Below are positions 44,515 to 54,938 of a stretch of 64,000 bases of DNA, in pieces (position 1 is the first letter of the stretch; each line of letters opens with the position of its first letter). The translations under genes were made by a program, and so were the position numbers. The notes under the pieces are model-generated. The model was not told where the DNA came from, searched no databases, and saw only the letters and a program-made list of their open reading frames with translations. This stretch comes from Rhodococcus rhodochrous. Lineage in GTDB: Bacteria > Actinomycetota > Actinomycetes > Mycobacteriales > Mycobacteriaceae. The stretch covers positions 434,001 to 498,000 of the forward strand of contig NZ_CP027557.1 of the NCBI RefSeq assembly GCF_014854695.1, given 5' to 3'.

Positions 44515-45791
44515 TACTCGACCCCTTCGGTTGGTTCGTTCCGTTGGCGGTGGGCGCGCCCACGCCGTAACAGTAGCGCCGACCCGAGGAGAGAGGCGAT
44601 CAATGACGTCACCAGCACGGCGGCCTTGGCGATCTCGGCGGCCTCTCCGGTCAGCGACAACTCGGTGATCAGCAGACTCACGGTGAACCCGATCGCGCCG
44701 AGCACGGCAAGGGCGAGGACGTCGCCCCACTGCAGCCCGGTCGGTTTCGTCGCCACCCGGAAACGGATGGCCACCCACGTGCTGCCGAAGATGCCGACGG
44801 TCTTGCCGACGAGCAGACCGAGGACGATGGCGAGGCCGACGGGGTCGGTGAAGACGTTGCCGAGCATCTCGGCGCCGATGGGAACACCCGAGGCGAACAA
44901 CGCGAAGATCGGGACGCACAGACCCGCCGACCACGGCTGGAGGCGGTGGGCGAGCCGCTCGGCGGGCCCGTAGTCCTCTCCGGGATCGGTGCGGACGCGG
45001 GTGAGGAGGCCGAGGAGGACCCCGGCGACGGTCGCGTGGATACCGGCGCTGTGCATCGCGTACCAGGTGAACAATGCGAGCGGCACGTACAGCCACGGGG
45101 TGGTGATGCGCTTCTTCTGCGCGAACCAGTACGCCGCTGCCGCGGCCACCGTCGCGAGCATCCAGCCGAGCGCGAGACCGGAGGTGAACAGGATCGCGAT
45201 GAGTGCGATGCCGATGAGGTCGTCGACGACGGCCAGGCTCAGCAGGAAGACCCGGGCGCTGGTGGGGATGCGCGAACCGGTGAGTGCGAGCACGCCGAGA
45301 GCGAAGGCGATGTCGGTCGCGACCGGGATCGCCCAGCCCCGGTCCATGCCGGGGGTTCCCCAGCCCACGGCGGCCGCGATGAGGGCCGGCAGCAGCACAC
45401 CGCCGCAGGCCGCGATGACCGGCAGGATCGCCTTCCTGCGGTCGGCGAGTTCGCCGATGACCAGTTCGCGCTTGAGTTCGAGGCCGGCGACGAAGAAGAA
45501 GACCGCGAGCAGTCCGTCCTTCGCCCACGTCCCGAGCGACAGGTGCAGGTGGAGGAACTCCGGTCCGATCTCGAAGTCGCGCAGCGCGGTGTAGGAGTCG
45601 CCGAAGGGGGAGTTGATCCAGATCAGCGCGATCGCGGCGGCGACGAGCAGCAGTGAACCGCCGACGGTCTCGGCGCGGAGATAGCGGTTCAGGGAACTGG
45701 TCCAGGTAACGGAGGAGGTGTCGGACACGGGCGTCTTTCGCTGGGCGGATACGGGCACGGGCGAACCGTCGCCGACCAGACTTCCCGGCAC
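44514..45791 (-). CDS. nhaA: Na+/H+ antiporter NhaA
   Basis: A 425-residue antiporter with about 12 helices. The conserved aspartates are in ATDIAFALGVLAL (about 145) and LLSLAVVDDLIGIALIA (two adjacent Asp, about 173-174). It exchanges Na+ for H+ and sets cytosolic pH, consistent with the acid-resistance neighbours. The start is uncertain: GTG 45791 gives the longest form, GTG 45728 (VSDTSSVTW) a more typical length. First gene of the nhaA-holin-ephE unit. Confidence 0.92.
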   Translation of the reverse strand: MPGSLVGDGSPVPVSAQRKTPVSDTSSVTWTSSLNRYLRAETVGGSLLLVAAAIALIWINSPFGDSYTALRDFEIGPEFLHLHLSLGTWAKDGLLAVFFFVAGLELKRELVIGELADRRKAILPVIAACGGVLLPALIAAAVGWGTPGMDRGWAIPVATDIAFALGVLALTGSRIPTSARVFLLSLAVVDDLIGIALIAILFTSGLALGWMLATVAAAAAYWFAQKKRITTPWLYVPLALFTWYAMHSAGIHATVAGVLLGLLTRVRTDPGEDYGPAERLAHRLQPWSAGLCVPIFALFASGVPIGAEMLGNVFTDPVGLAIVLGLLVGKTVGIFGSTWVAIRFRVATKPTGLQWGDVLALAVLGAIGFTVSLLITELSLTGEAAEIAKAAVLVTSLIASLLGSALLLRRGRAHRQRNEPTEGVE

Positions 45792-45929
45792 ACCGGGGAA
45801 GAGTCTAACGCCGGACGGGGGGCGTCCGTAGGAGTGTCCGATTTGCGGTGGGCGGAAACTCGGGTGTTCACTTTTCCTAGTAAGTGGGATCTTGTCTCAG
45901 AATGTGAGTGGAGTAGTGGGGATGGTTCA

Positions 45930-47300
45930 GTGAGCACATCGGTCGGAGTGGAGGACGGCGGCTCCTCGCTCGTCGCAGGCGTTCCTCGCCGGCGCATCGT
46001 CGTCGCCAGCATGGTCGGCACGTCCATCGAGTTCTACGACTTCTACATCTATGCGACAGCCGCCGTCTCGGTCTTCCCGCACCTGTTCTTCCCGCAGGGC
46101 AACAGCACGACCGCGCTGCTCGCCTCCCTCGCGACCTTCGGCATCGCCTTCGTCGCCCGTCCGGTCGGATCCGTGGTCTTCGGACACTTCGGCGACCGCA
46201 TCGGCCGCAAGGTCACCCTCGTCGGCTCGCTCCTGACGATGGGCATCGCGACCTTCCTCATCGGCCTGCTGCCGACCTACCACCAGGCCGGGCTCATCGC
46301 CCCGGCGTTGCTGGCGCTCATGCGTTTCTGCCAGGGTCTGGGTCTCGGTGGGGAATGGTCGGGGGCGGCGCTGCTCGCCACCGAGACGGCCGAACCCGGC
46401 AAGCGCGCCTGGGCGGCGATGTGGCCGCAGCTCGGCGCGCCCATCGGCTTCATCGGAGCCAACGGTCTGTTCCTGATCATCACGCTGGCGCTCGGCCACG
46501 ACAACGGTGATCCCGACCTGTCGAGTGCCTTCCTCGAATGGGGCTGGCGCATCCCGTTCCTGCTCAGCGCCATCATGGTGATCATCGGCCTGTACGTGCG
46601 GCTCAAGCTCGAGGAGACGCCGGTCTTCGCCAAGGCCGTCGCCGAGGGCAAGAAGGTCAAGACGCCTCTCGCCGAGGTGTTCAAGACCAGCTGGCGTCAG
46701 CTGATCATCGGCACCTTCGTCATGCTCGCGACGTACACGCTCTTCTACATCATGACCACCTGGGTCCTGAGCTTCGGAACGGGCAAGACCCCCGCCGAAG
46801 GCGGCCACGGTGCCGGATTCCAGTACGCGGACTTCCTCGTGCTGCAGCTGGTCGCGGTGCTGTTCTTCGCCGCGGCCGTGCCCCTCGCCGGATGGCTCGC
46901 CGACCGCTACGGCCGCCGCTCGACCCTGCTCGTCGTCACGGGCGCGATCATGGTGTTCGGCCTGTGCTTCCAGTTCCTGCTGTCGAGCGACGGCATGAGC
47001 TCCGGCCGCATGCTGTTCTTCCTCATCGTCGGCATGCTGCTCATGGGTCTGACCTTCGGGCCGCAGAGCGCGATCCTGCCCGAGCTGTTCCCGACGAACG
47101 TCCGCTACACCGGCTCCGGGATCTCCTACAACGTCTCGAGCATCCTCGGTGCCGCCGTCGCCCCGTTCATCGCGACCTGGCTCGCCACGAGCTACGGCGT
47201 CGGCTGGGTGGGCATCTACCTGCTCATCGCCGCGGCGACGACCTTCGTCGCGCTGCTCATCGTCAAGGAGACGCGCGACCGGTCGCTCGACGAGGTGTAG
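45930..47300 (+). CDS. MFS transporter, metabolite:H+ symporter (MHS) family
   Basis: A 456-residue major facilitator with 12 helices. GTSIEFYDFYIYATAA, FGHFGDRIGRK and GLGLGGEWSGAALL are characteristic of the MHS subfamily (ProP, ShiA, KgtP-like). It imports a carboxylate or osmolyte by proton symport; the substrate is unknown. The GTG at 45930 is 8 nt after GGGGA. Adjacent convergent acs makes a carboxylate plausible but unproven. Confidence 0.9.
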   Translation: MSTSVGVEDGGSSLVAGVPRRRIVVASMVGTSIEFYDFYIYATAAVSVFPHLFFPQGNSTTALLASLATFGIAFVARPVGSVVFGHFGDRIGRKVTLVGSLLTMGIATFLIGLLPTYHQAGLIAPALLALMRFCQGLGLGGEWSGAALLATETAEPGKRAWAAMWPQLGAPIGFIGANGLFLIITLALGHDNGDPDLSSAFLEWGWRIPFLLSAIMVIIGLYVRLKLEETPVFAKAVAEGKKVKTPLAEVFKTSWRQLIIGTFVMLATYTLFYIMTTWVLSFGTGKTPAEGGHGAGFQYADFLVLQLVAVLFFAAAVPLAGWLADRYGRRSTLLVVTGAIMVFGLCFQFLLSSDGMSSGRMLFFLIVGMLLMGLTFGPQSAILPELFPTNVRYTGSGISYNVSSILGAAVAPFIATWLATSYGVGWVGIYLLIAAATTFVALLIVKETRDRSLDEV

Positions 47301-47313
47301 TCGTACCGACAGC

Positions 47314-47352
47314 GAAAGGCCCCTTCCGGATCCGATCCGGAAGGGGCCTTTC
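47314..47352. terminator. Bidirectional terminator between the MFS gene and acs
   Basis: A perfect 19-bp inverted repeat (47314-47332 with 47334-47352) with one central base, rich in GGCC and ending with CTTTC in both directions, between convergent genes. Confidence 0.88.
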
Positions 47353-47363
47353 CTCGTGCGGAA

Positions 47364-49295
<1,932 letters not shown>

Positions 49296-49335
49296 GATGC
49301 GGGGCCTCTTTCCGGGATGGTTCCATTCGGGCTCT

Positions 49336-49351
49336 TGTGAGCGTAATCATC
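49336..49351 (-). promoter_or_regulatory. Crp/GlxR-like site upstream of acs
   Basis: TGTGAGCGTAATCATC matches TGTGA-N6-TCACA at 8 of 10 fixed bases. Its position 41-56 bp before the acs start suits control of acetate activation by cAMP. Confidence 0.5.
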
Positions 49352-49493
49352 TGTGACCGGCACCGCACCGTTGCATCGATATGCAACCCCGTCACTTTCG
49401 CTCATCGGTCGAATTCGCGCGACGAACGGCATTCGGGCACGACCGGTGAACCTCTCGTCCGTCCACCGCATGCGCGCCGGTACCGTCGTCGGC

Positions 49494-50243
49494 GTGACCG
49501 ACCCTCTTCAGCCTCTCGTCGACCTTCCGGGCGTACGCGACGCCGCCGACCGTGCCCGCGACGCGCTCGCAGAGGTGCATCGCCACCGAACCAATCGGCG
49601 TGGCTGGGCGAACACCGCCGCGGAGGCATCGGTGCGGGCCGCCCGCGCCTCGGCGTCGATCGACGGCGGATCGATGGAACTTCCGCAGCCGGGGGAGAGC
49701 GGCGACCCGATCCTGGCCGGAGCACTGCGGGTCGCGCAGTCGCTCGACGGTGATGCGCTCGGCAACATGGTCGCGACGTGGCGACGTGCCCCGCTGCAGG
49801 CGCTCGCCCGCCTGCACCTGCTCGCTGCCGCGGATCTGGTGGAGGACGCCGAGGAACTGGGTCGTCCGCGGACGGAACCGGGGGTCGCCGAGCGTCTCGA
49901 CGGGCTCGCGCAACTCGTCACGGGCGGGACGAACGCGCCGGCGCCGGTTCTCGCTGCGGTAGTGCACGGTGAACTGTCCGTTCTGAAGCCGTTCGGTGTC
50001 GCCGACGGCATCGTCGCGCGGGCCGCGTCCCGGCTCGTGTGCGTCGCGTCCGGACTCGACACGCGCAATCTGGGCGTACCCGAGGTCCACTGGATGCGCC
50101 GACTGCAGGCCTACCGCGACGGGGTCGACGGATTCGGGGCGGGAACCGTGGAGGGCGTCGGCGGCTGGGTGCTCTTCTGCTGCGGGTCGCTCGAAGCCGG
50201 GGCTCGTGAGGCCGGCTCGATCGCCGAGGCGTTCGCCGGCTGA
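49494..50243 (+). CDS. Degenerate Fic-fold protein (Rv3662c-like)
   Basis: A 249-residue protein. ASASIDGGS (52-60) resembles the Fic inhibitory motif SxxxE(G/N), and HGELSVLKPFGVADGIVARAASR (158-180) aligns with Fic HPFxDGNGRxxR. The catalytic His is replaced by Lys165 and the Gly-Asn-Gly turn by Asp-Gly-Ile-Val, so AMP transfer looks impossible. A structural or binding role is likely. The GTG at 49494 lacks a ribosome site and may be leaderless (TACCGT 7 bp before); an in-frame ATG at 49470 is an alternative. Confidence 0.65.
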   Translation: MTDPLQPLVDLPGVRDAADRARDALAEVHRHRTNRRGWANTAAEASVRAARASASIDGGSMELPQPGESGDPILAGALRVAQSLDGDALGNMVATWRRAPLQALARLHLLAAADLVEDAEELGRPRTEPGVAERLDGLAQLVTGGTNAPAPVLAAVVHGELSVLKPFGVADGIVARAASRLVCVASGLDTRNLGVPEVHWMRRLQAYRDGVDGFGAGTVEGVGGWVLFCCGSLEAGAREAGSIAEAFAG

Positions 50244-50284
50244 GTGCCGGGGGCTTCGCCGGCCGGGGCATCCCCGTCAAACTT

Positions 50285-50312
50285 CTGCACGCGAAACCCC
50301 CTGCACGCGAAA
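50285..50312. repeat. Direct repeat CTGCACGCGAAA x2
   Basis: CTGCACGCGAAA at 50285-50296 and 50301-50312, separated by CCCC, between the Fic-like gene and the end of the predicted Ms1-like RNA. Confidence 0.6.
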
Positions 50313-50612
50313 GCGGGTGGCATATCGATCGAGATCGATTCCGCCACCCGCTAGCACGGACGGTCCGAGTTACCATGCGTGCTGAAATGGGTTGTGATTC
50401 AACGGCCTCGGCGATGATCCGGGTATCGTCGATTCGTCCTCGCAACGGGTGCGGGGAACTCGTCTTCGAAAATCCGGAACTCGCAGGCCCACAACACTCG
50501 TGCCCTTATAGTGGCATCGGCTTCGCGTGGGTACTCGGTGTCCGTGCTGGGAAGAACAGTCGGGAGATCGAATCTTCTCTTCCGATTCGGTCTTGGCCTT
50601 CCGTCCTTCCGT
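50305..50612 (-). ncRNA. Predicted Ms1/MTS2823-type 6S-like RNA
   Basis: A gene-free interval of about 450 bp between the Rv3662c-like and Rv3661-like genes, exactly the place of the abundant MTS2823/Ms1 RNA of mycobacteria, which binds RNA polymerase core. Predicted length is about 308 nt, as for Ms1. GAGTTAC (50611-50617) and GGACGG (50601-50606) near the 5' end are complementary to 50367-50373 and 50358-50363 near the 3' end, allowing a long-range closing stem. A promoter lies upstream and a terminator hairpin at the end. It is on the HAD-gene strand, as in M. tuberculosis. The assignment is by position and structure, not by alignment. Confidence 0.72.
50312..50352 (-). terminator. Terminator hairpin at the end of the Ms1-like RNA
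   Basis: AGCGGGTGGC (50312-50321) pairs with GCCACCCGCT (50343-50352); the loop contains an ATCGAT palindrome. On the minus strand TTTCGCG follows. It may also terminate the convergent Fic-like gene. Confidence 0.6.
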
Positions 50613-50618
50613 AACTCC

Positions 50619-50647
50619 TTTCTACCCCGTCCGCGAGATGTCGGCAA
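50619..50647 (-). promoter_or_regulatory. Predicted promoter of the Ms1-like RNA
   Basis: On the minus strand TTGCCG (50642-50647), a 17-bp spacer and TAGAAA (50619-50624), giving a start near 50612-50618. Confidence 0.5.
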
Positions 50648-50699
50648 GCCCCCGACGGCAATGCTTCGTTTTCGATTTCGCGGTGAGCGGCCCTGAGTG

Positions 50700-51548
50700 T
50701 CAACGCATCCGGCGCTTGGCCAGTCGGCGGGTGGCACCCAGTATCAGTGCCGTTGCTCCGAGGGTCGCGGCGAGCGTCGCCAGGGCGCGCGGTGACGGAC
50801 GGGCACGACGTCCGAGTGGTACGGGCCGAGCGAAAGTGAGAACGGGCCAACCATTTTCGGTTGCCGCCCGGCGCAGCGGGCGGTCGGGGTTGACCGCGCG
50901 CGGATTGCCGACCTCGAGCAACATCGGCAGGTCGGTGGCCGAATCGGAGTACGCGTAGCTGCGGGAGAGGTCGTAGCCGTACTGCTCGGCGAGCTCGCGG
51001 ATCGCGACCGCCTTCGCCTCCCCGAAGCAGTAGAACTCGAGCTCGCCGGCGTACCGGCCGTCGACGATCCGCATCCGGCTCCCTGTGCTGTGGGAGGCAC
51101 CGAGTGTCCGGGCGATCGGAGTCACCACCTCCTGGCCGGACGCGGACACGATGATCACGTCGTGACCGCGGGCCCGATGATCGGCGATCAGGTCCTTCGC
51201 CTCCGCGTAGACGAGCGGCGTCACGACGTCCTGCAGGGTCTTCTCGACGATCGATCCGACCTGCTCGACATCCCATCCCTTGCACATGTGTGCGATGTGT
51301 TCGCGCATCCGGTCCACCCGGGCCTGATCGGCCGCCGACAACAGGTAGAGGAGCTGGGCGTAGGTGCTCTGCAGCACGGCCCGACGGCTGAGGAGACCCT
51401 CCTCGAAGAACGGCCGGGTGAACGCCAGCACGCTGGACTTGGCGATGACGGTCTTGTCGAGATCGAAGAACGCTGCGATGCGAGCCGAATCCGGTGAGCC
51501 CCCCGTCGACGGGGCCGGTCGGGACGGATTCACGGACGTGTCGGTCAC
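50700..51548 (-). CDS. HAD-superfamily hydrolase (HAD-IB, Rv3661-like)
   Basis: A 282-residue phosphatase-like protein. FFDLDKTV holds the nucleophile and acid aspartates, VSASGQ is motif II and YSDSATDLPML motif IV; the C-terminal ALATLAATLGATALIL segment is a hydrophobic tail. Members of this SerB-related subgroup act on phosphoserine-like or lipid phosphates, unspecified here. The GTG at 51548 (VTDTSVNPSR) is the chosen start. It lies between the two RNA genes. Confidence 0.85.
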   Translation of the reverse strand: MTDTSVNPSRPAPSTGGSPDSARIAAFFDLDKTVIAKSSVLAFTRPFFEEGLLSRRAVLQSTYAQLLYLLSAADQARVDRMREHIAHMCKGWDVEQVGSIVEKTLQDVVTPLVYAEAKDLIADHRARGHDVIIVSASGQEVVTPIARTLGASHSTGSRMRIVDGRYAGELEFYCFGEAKAVAIRELAEQYGYDLSRSYAYSDSATDLPMLLEVGNPRAVNPDRPLRRAATENGWPVLTFARPVPLGRRARPSPRALATLAATLGATALILGATRRLAKRRMR

Positions 51549-51587
51549 GATCACCACAATAGGGGCGCGCCGCGCCGGTGTTTGAAG

Positions 51588-51618
51588 TTGCAAGTAGTCA
51601 CGCCTAACGGTGTACTAT
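51588..51618 (+). promoter_or_regulatory. Predicted 6C RNA promoter
   Basis: TTGCAA (51588-51593) and TGTACT (51611-51616, 17-bp spacer) or TACTAT (51613-51618, 19 bp) place the start near 51624. Confidence 0.5.
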
Positions 51619-51623
51619 CGCGA

Positions 51624-51720
51624 ATGCCCGGGTCGATACTCGGGTTGTGTTCAGCCCGACCCCCCGGGGCTGAACGCAGACGGCCCTCGCCTCCTCCCCC
51701 CTGGCGAGGGCTGTCGCTTT
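51624..51720 (+). ncRNA. 6C RNA (B11-type small RNA)
   Basis: About 95 nt with two stem-loops whose loops are C-rich: GTTCAGCCC/GGGCTGAAC (51649-51657 with 51667-51675) around a run of six C, and GCCCTCGCC/GGCGAGGGC (51683-51691 with 51703-51711) around TCCTCCCCCCT. This is the defining pattern of actinobacterial 6C RNA, and its position upstream of ssd, on the same strand and behind the HAD gene, equals that of B11 in M. tuberculosis. The TTT after the second stem marks the end. Confidence 0.85.
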
Positions 51721-51898
51721 GTGTGAGGGCCTTTCCCATACGTCTTCGTACTGTCTTCTACACCCGCCGACCTGCGCACAGGTGCGACGAGGGTGCGCAC
51801 GGCCGGGTTGTCCACAGGCCCCCGATTCATCCACAGGCGGGGCTTCCGAGGCCGTTCCCCCGGCGCTCACGACCCCGCAGCGGGGCAGCCTGTCGGGC

Positions 51899-52969
51899 AT
51901 GAACGACATCCTCGGACTGGTCGACGATCCTGCGCTGGTCGCCGACCTCCGTCGCGTGGTCGCGGCGGCCGATCGCACGCTGCACGAGATGTCCGTGCCG
52001 GTGCCCCGCAGGGCGTGGACCGACGCGGCGATCGTCGTCCTCGACGCGTCCGCAGCAGCGGCATGCGCGGCCGGATATCCCCGCCGCCCCGGCGTGATCC
52101 TCGTGTGCAGCGGGACGGCCGGCCTGGCGGACTGGCAGGCCGCCGCGACCGTCGGCGCCGAACACGTCCTCGCCCTCCCGTCCGAGGAGGTGGAACTGCT
52201 CTCGATCGTCGCAGCCGCCGACGAGCCCTCGACCGGTGCCGGTACTGTCCTCGCGGTCGTCGGAGGATGCGGGGGAGCGGGCGCGTCGTCCTTCGCCGCC
52301 GCACTGGCCTGGGCCGCGGGGAACGACGAACGACGCGACACCCTGCTCGTCGACGCCGATCCGTTCGGCGCGGGACTCGACGTCCTGACCGGTCTCGAGG
52401 AGCGTCCGGGAGTGCGGTGGTCCGGTCTCACCGTCGACGGCGGACGAATCTCCGCGCGTGCCCTGCGCGACGCCGTGCCCGTATGGGCATCCGGGGTGGG
52501 CGTCCTGTCGACCGACCGCGAGAACACCGATCGGCTCACCGCCGTCGCCGCAGAGTCGGTCGTCGACGGGGTACGCGGAGCGGGAGCAACCGTCGTCTGC
52601 GATGTGGGGCGCAGCTTCGACCCGGTCGCCGACGCGGTGATCGCACTGGCCGACCTCACCGTGGTCGTCGTGCCGGCCCGGATCGGTGCGGTGCTCTCCG
52701 CTGCCCGGGTCGCCCGCACGCTCGCGGCGCGGGGTGAGCCCGCCGGAGTCGTCGTCCGCGGACCTGCACCCGGGGGCCTGCGAGCCGTCGACGTGGCCGA
52801 CGCGGTGGGCCTGAACGTGCTCACTTCGATGCGTCCCGAGCCGGGCCTGAGCGAGATGCTCGAACGCGGTGGCCTACGGCTGCGGCCACGCTCGCCGTTG
52901 CTCGGTGCGGCGCACGACGTGCTGGCGGCCGTGGAGGCCGACCGCGCCGGCCCGGGACGTGCGGCATGA
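51899..52969 (+). CDS. ssd: Septum-site determining/CpaE-like ParA-family protein Ssd
   Basis: A 356-residue MinD/CpaE-type protein heading the tad cluster. An N-terminal receiver-like domain (1-110) precedes a P-loop ATPase fold (about 115-340). The Walker A region reads VVGGCGGAGASSFAAALA, lacking the signature lysines, so ATP hydrolysis is doubtful. DTLLVDADPFGAGLDVLTG is the Walker A'-like strand. It would localise the pilus machine; M. tuberculosis Ssd affects division. The ATG at 51899 overlaps nothing; the stop overlaps tadA (ATGA). Confidence 0.87.
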   Translation: MNDILGLVDDPALVADLRRVVAAADRTLHEMSVPVPRRAWTDAAIVVLDASAAAACAAGYPRRPGVILVCSGTAGLADWQAAATVGAEHVLALPSEEVELLSIVAAADEPSTGAGTVLAVVGGCGGAGASSFAAALAWAAGNDERRDTLLVDADPFGAGLDVLTGLEERPGVRWSGLTVDGGRISARALRDAVPVWASGVGVLSTDRENTDRLTAVAAESVVDGVRGAGATVVCDVGRSFDPVADAVIALADLTVVVVPARIGAVLSAARVARTLAARGEPAGVVVRGPAPGGLRAVDVADAVGLNVLTSMRPEPGLSEMLERGGLRLRPRSPLLGAAHDVLAAVEADRAGPGRAA

Positions 52970-54138
52970 CCGGGATCCTCGGGGACGATCTCCTCTCGCG
53001 GGTCCGCGACCGTCTGGCCGACGAGACGGGGGAGCTCACTCCGGCCCGCGTCGCCGCGGCCCTGCGCGCGGAATCCGGGGGAGTGCTCGGAGACTCCGAT
53101 CTGCTTGCGGCACTGCGGCATCTGCAGACCGAACTGACCGGAGCGGGCCCGCTCGAGGCTCTGCTGGCAGACCCGGCGGTGACCGACGTGCTCGTCACCG
53201 CACCCGACCGGGTCTGGGTGGATCGCGGCAACGGACTGCACCTGACCGAGGTCACCTTCCCCGACGAGGCCGCGGTCCGACGACTCGCTCAGCGACTGGC
53301 ACTGTTCGCCGGGCGTCGGCTCGACGACGCTCAGATGTGGGTCGACGGCAGGTTGCCCGGGCACGGTGAGTTCGGTGTCCGACTGCACGCGGTCCTCTCT
53401 CCGGTCGCGCAGGCCGGGACGTGCCTGTCGCTGCGGGTCCTGCGACCCGCGACCCAGGGACTCGAAGCACTGCGGGATCGCGGTGCGGTCTCCGGGGCCG
53501 CCTACCGGTTGCTGCTGCGCATCGTTCGCGCGCGTCTGGCCTTCCTCGTCGTCGGCGGTACGGGTGCGGGGAAGACGACGATGCTCGCGGCGCTGCTCGG
53601 CGCGGTGGACCCGACCGAACGCATCGTCTGCGTCGAGGACGCCGCCGAACTGGTCCCGGCCCACCCGCACGTGGTGCGCCTCGTGGCACGGGCACCCAAT
53701 GTGGAGGGCGTCGGTGAGGTCACCGTCCGCGATCTCGTGCGGCAGGCGCTGCGGATGCGACCGGACCGCATCGTCATCGGTGAGGTGAGGGGCGCCGAGG
53801 TCGTCGATCTTCTCACCGCGCTGAACACGGGTCACGACGGTGGTGCCGGGACCGTGCACGCCAATTCGCCCGACGAAGTGCCCGCGCGGCTCGAGGCCCT
53901 TGCCGCGCTCGGCGGTCTCGACCGGGCGGCGCTGCACAGCCAGTTCGTCGCAGCGGTGCAGGTGATTCTGCACGTCCACCGCGGCAGCGACGGAGTGCGA
54001 CGTCTCGTGGGGATCGGCGTGGTCGAGCGGGACCCCGTCGCGGGCGTGATCGTCACGCCCGCATGGACCCACGACAGGGGCGACGAGCACGGCATGGACA
54101 CCCTCGAACGGATCCTGCGTCGACGGGACGCGCCGTGA
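52966..54138 (+). CDS. tadA: TadA/CpaF-type secretion ATPase
   Basis: A 390-residue type IV pilus/Flp secretion ATPase. Walker A is VVGGTGAGKTTMLAALL (about 195-211), with the Asp box DAAELVP and GTVHANSPDEVPARLEALAALGG as the conserved nucleotide-proximal segment. It powers Flp pilin assembly or a related secretion. It overlaps ssd and tadB by 4 bp each. Confidence 0.93.
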   Translation: MTGILGDDLLSRVRDRLADETGELTPARVAAALRAESGGVLGDSDLLAALRHLQTELTGAGPLEALLADPAVTDVLVTAPDRVWVDRGNGLHLTEVTFPDEAAVRRLAQRLALFAGRRLDDAQMWVDGRLPGHGEFGVRLHAVLSPVAQAGTCLSLRVLRPATQGLEALRDRGAVSGAAYRLLLRIVRARLAFLVVGGTGAGKTTMLAALLGAVDPTERIVCVEDAAELVPAHPHVVRLVARAPNVEGVGEVTVRDLVRQALRMRPDRIVIGEVRGAEVVDLLTALNTGHDGGAGTVHANSPDEVPARLEALAALGGLDRAALHSQFVAAVQVILHVHRGSDGVRRLVGIGVVERDPVAGVIVTPAWTHDRGDEHGMDTLERILRRRDAP

Positions 54139-54938
54139 ACGCGACGCTCCTGTGCCTCGCGGCGGCGCTGTTCGTCCTGCCGTCGTCCTCGGCCCGCCGT
54201 CGACTGCGACGCGGGGTGCCCGACGCGGCGCCGCGCCCGATACCGCGCGCCCTCGTCGCCGGGGTGGTGGTCGTCGTGCTCACGACGGTTGTGGTGTGGG
54301 CGGGGATCACGCCGGCCGTGGCCGGCGCGACCGTCGCGGCGACCGTGGTGGGGCGTCGTCGATCGCGTCGTCGCGCTGCGGAGCTCGATCGGCAACGGCG
54401 GATGTTGCTGTCGGGACTCGACACCGTGATCGCGGATCTGCGGGTGGGGACGCATCCCGCCGACGCGTGCGAGACGGCGGCTCGGGAGACGGCCGGGTCC
54501 GTCGCCGGTGCCTTCCGGGTCGCTGCGGCCCGGGCGCGACTCGGCGGGTCGGCGGCACACGGATTACGATCTGCTGCAGCATCGTCGGACGGCGATGGCG
54601 TCGCCGACAGTCTGGACCGTGTTGCCGACGCGTGGGCGGTCTCCGACCGTCACGGTCTCGCTCTCGCCGAACTGCTCGGGGCCGCGCGCGTCGATCTGGC
54701 CGCGCGTATGCGGATCCGTGCCCGTACGGAGGCAGGTCTCGCCGGCGCGCGGGCCACGGCGACGGTCCTGGCGGGACTGCCGGTGCTCGGGGTGGGTCTC
54801 GGGCAACTCATGGGCGCCGCTCCGCTCGGCATCCTTCTCACCGGTGGGCTCGGCGGCGTCATGCTCGTGGTGGGCACTGCGCTGGTCTGTGCGGGTCTGT
54901 TGTGGACGGATCGGATCGCGGCACGGGTGGGGACATGA
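54135..54938 (+). CDS. tadB: TadB-like type II secretion F-domain membrane protein
   Basis: A 267-residue inner-membrane platform protein with an N-terminal helix pair (1-72), a cytosolic T2SF-F domain (about 90-210, LLSGLDTVIADLRVGTHPADACE, SLDRVADAWAVSDRHGLALAELL) and two C-terminal helices. It is short and GC-rich like other actinobacterial Tad platforms. The GTG overlaps the tadA stop (GTGA). Confidence 0.87.
   Translation: MNATLLCLAAALFVLPSSSARRRLRRGVPDAAPRPIPRALVAGVVVVVLTTVVVWAGITPAVAGATVAATVVGRRRSRRRAAELDRQRRMLLSGLDTVIADLRVGTHPADACETAARETAGSVAGAFRVAAARARLGGSAAHGLRSAAASSDGDGVADSLDRVADAWAVSDRHGLALAELLGAARVDLAARMRIRARTEAGLAGARATATVLAGLPVLGVGLGQLMGAAPLGILLTGGLGGVMLVVGTALVCAGLLWTDRIAARVGT

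Noticed and set aside
51604-54090. An 828-codon minus-strand frame across ssd and tadA
   Set aside because: It covers 6C RNA and two well-supported genes and has shadow-type Ser/Pro/Arg-rich composition.
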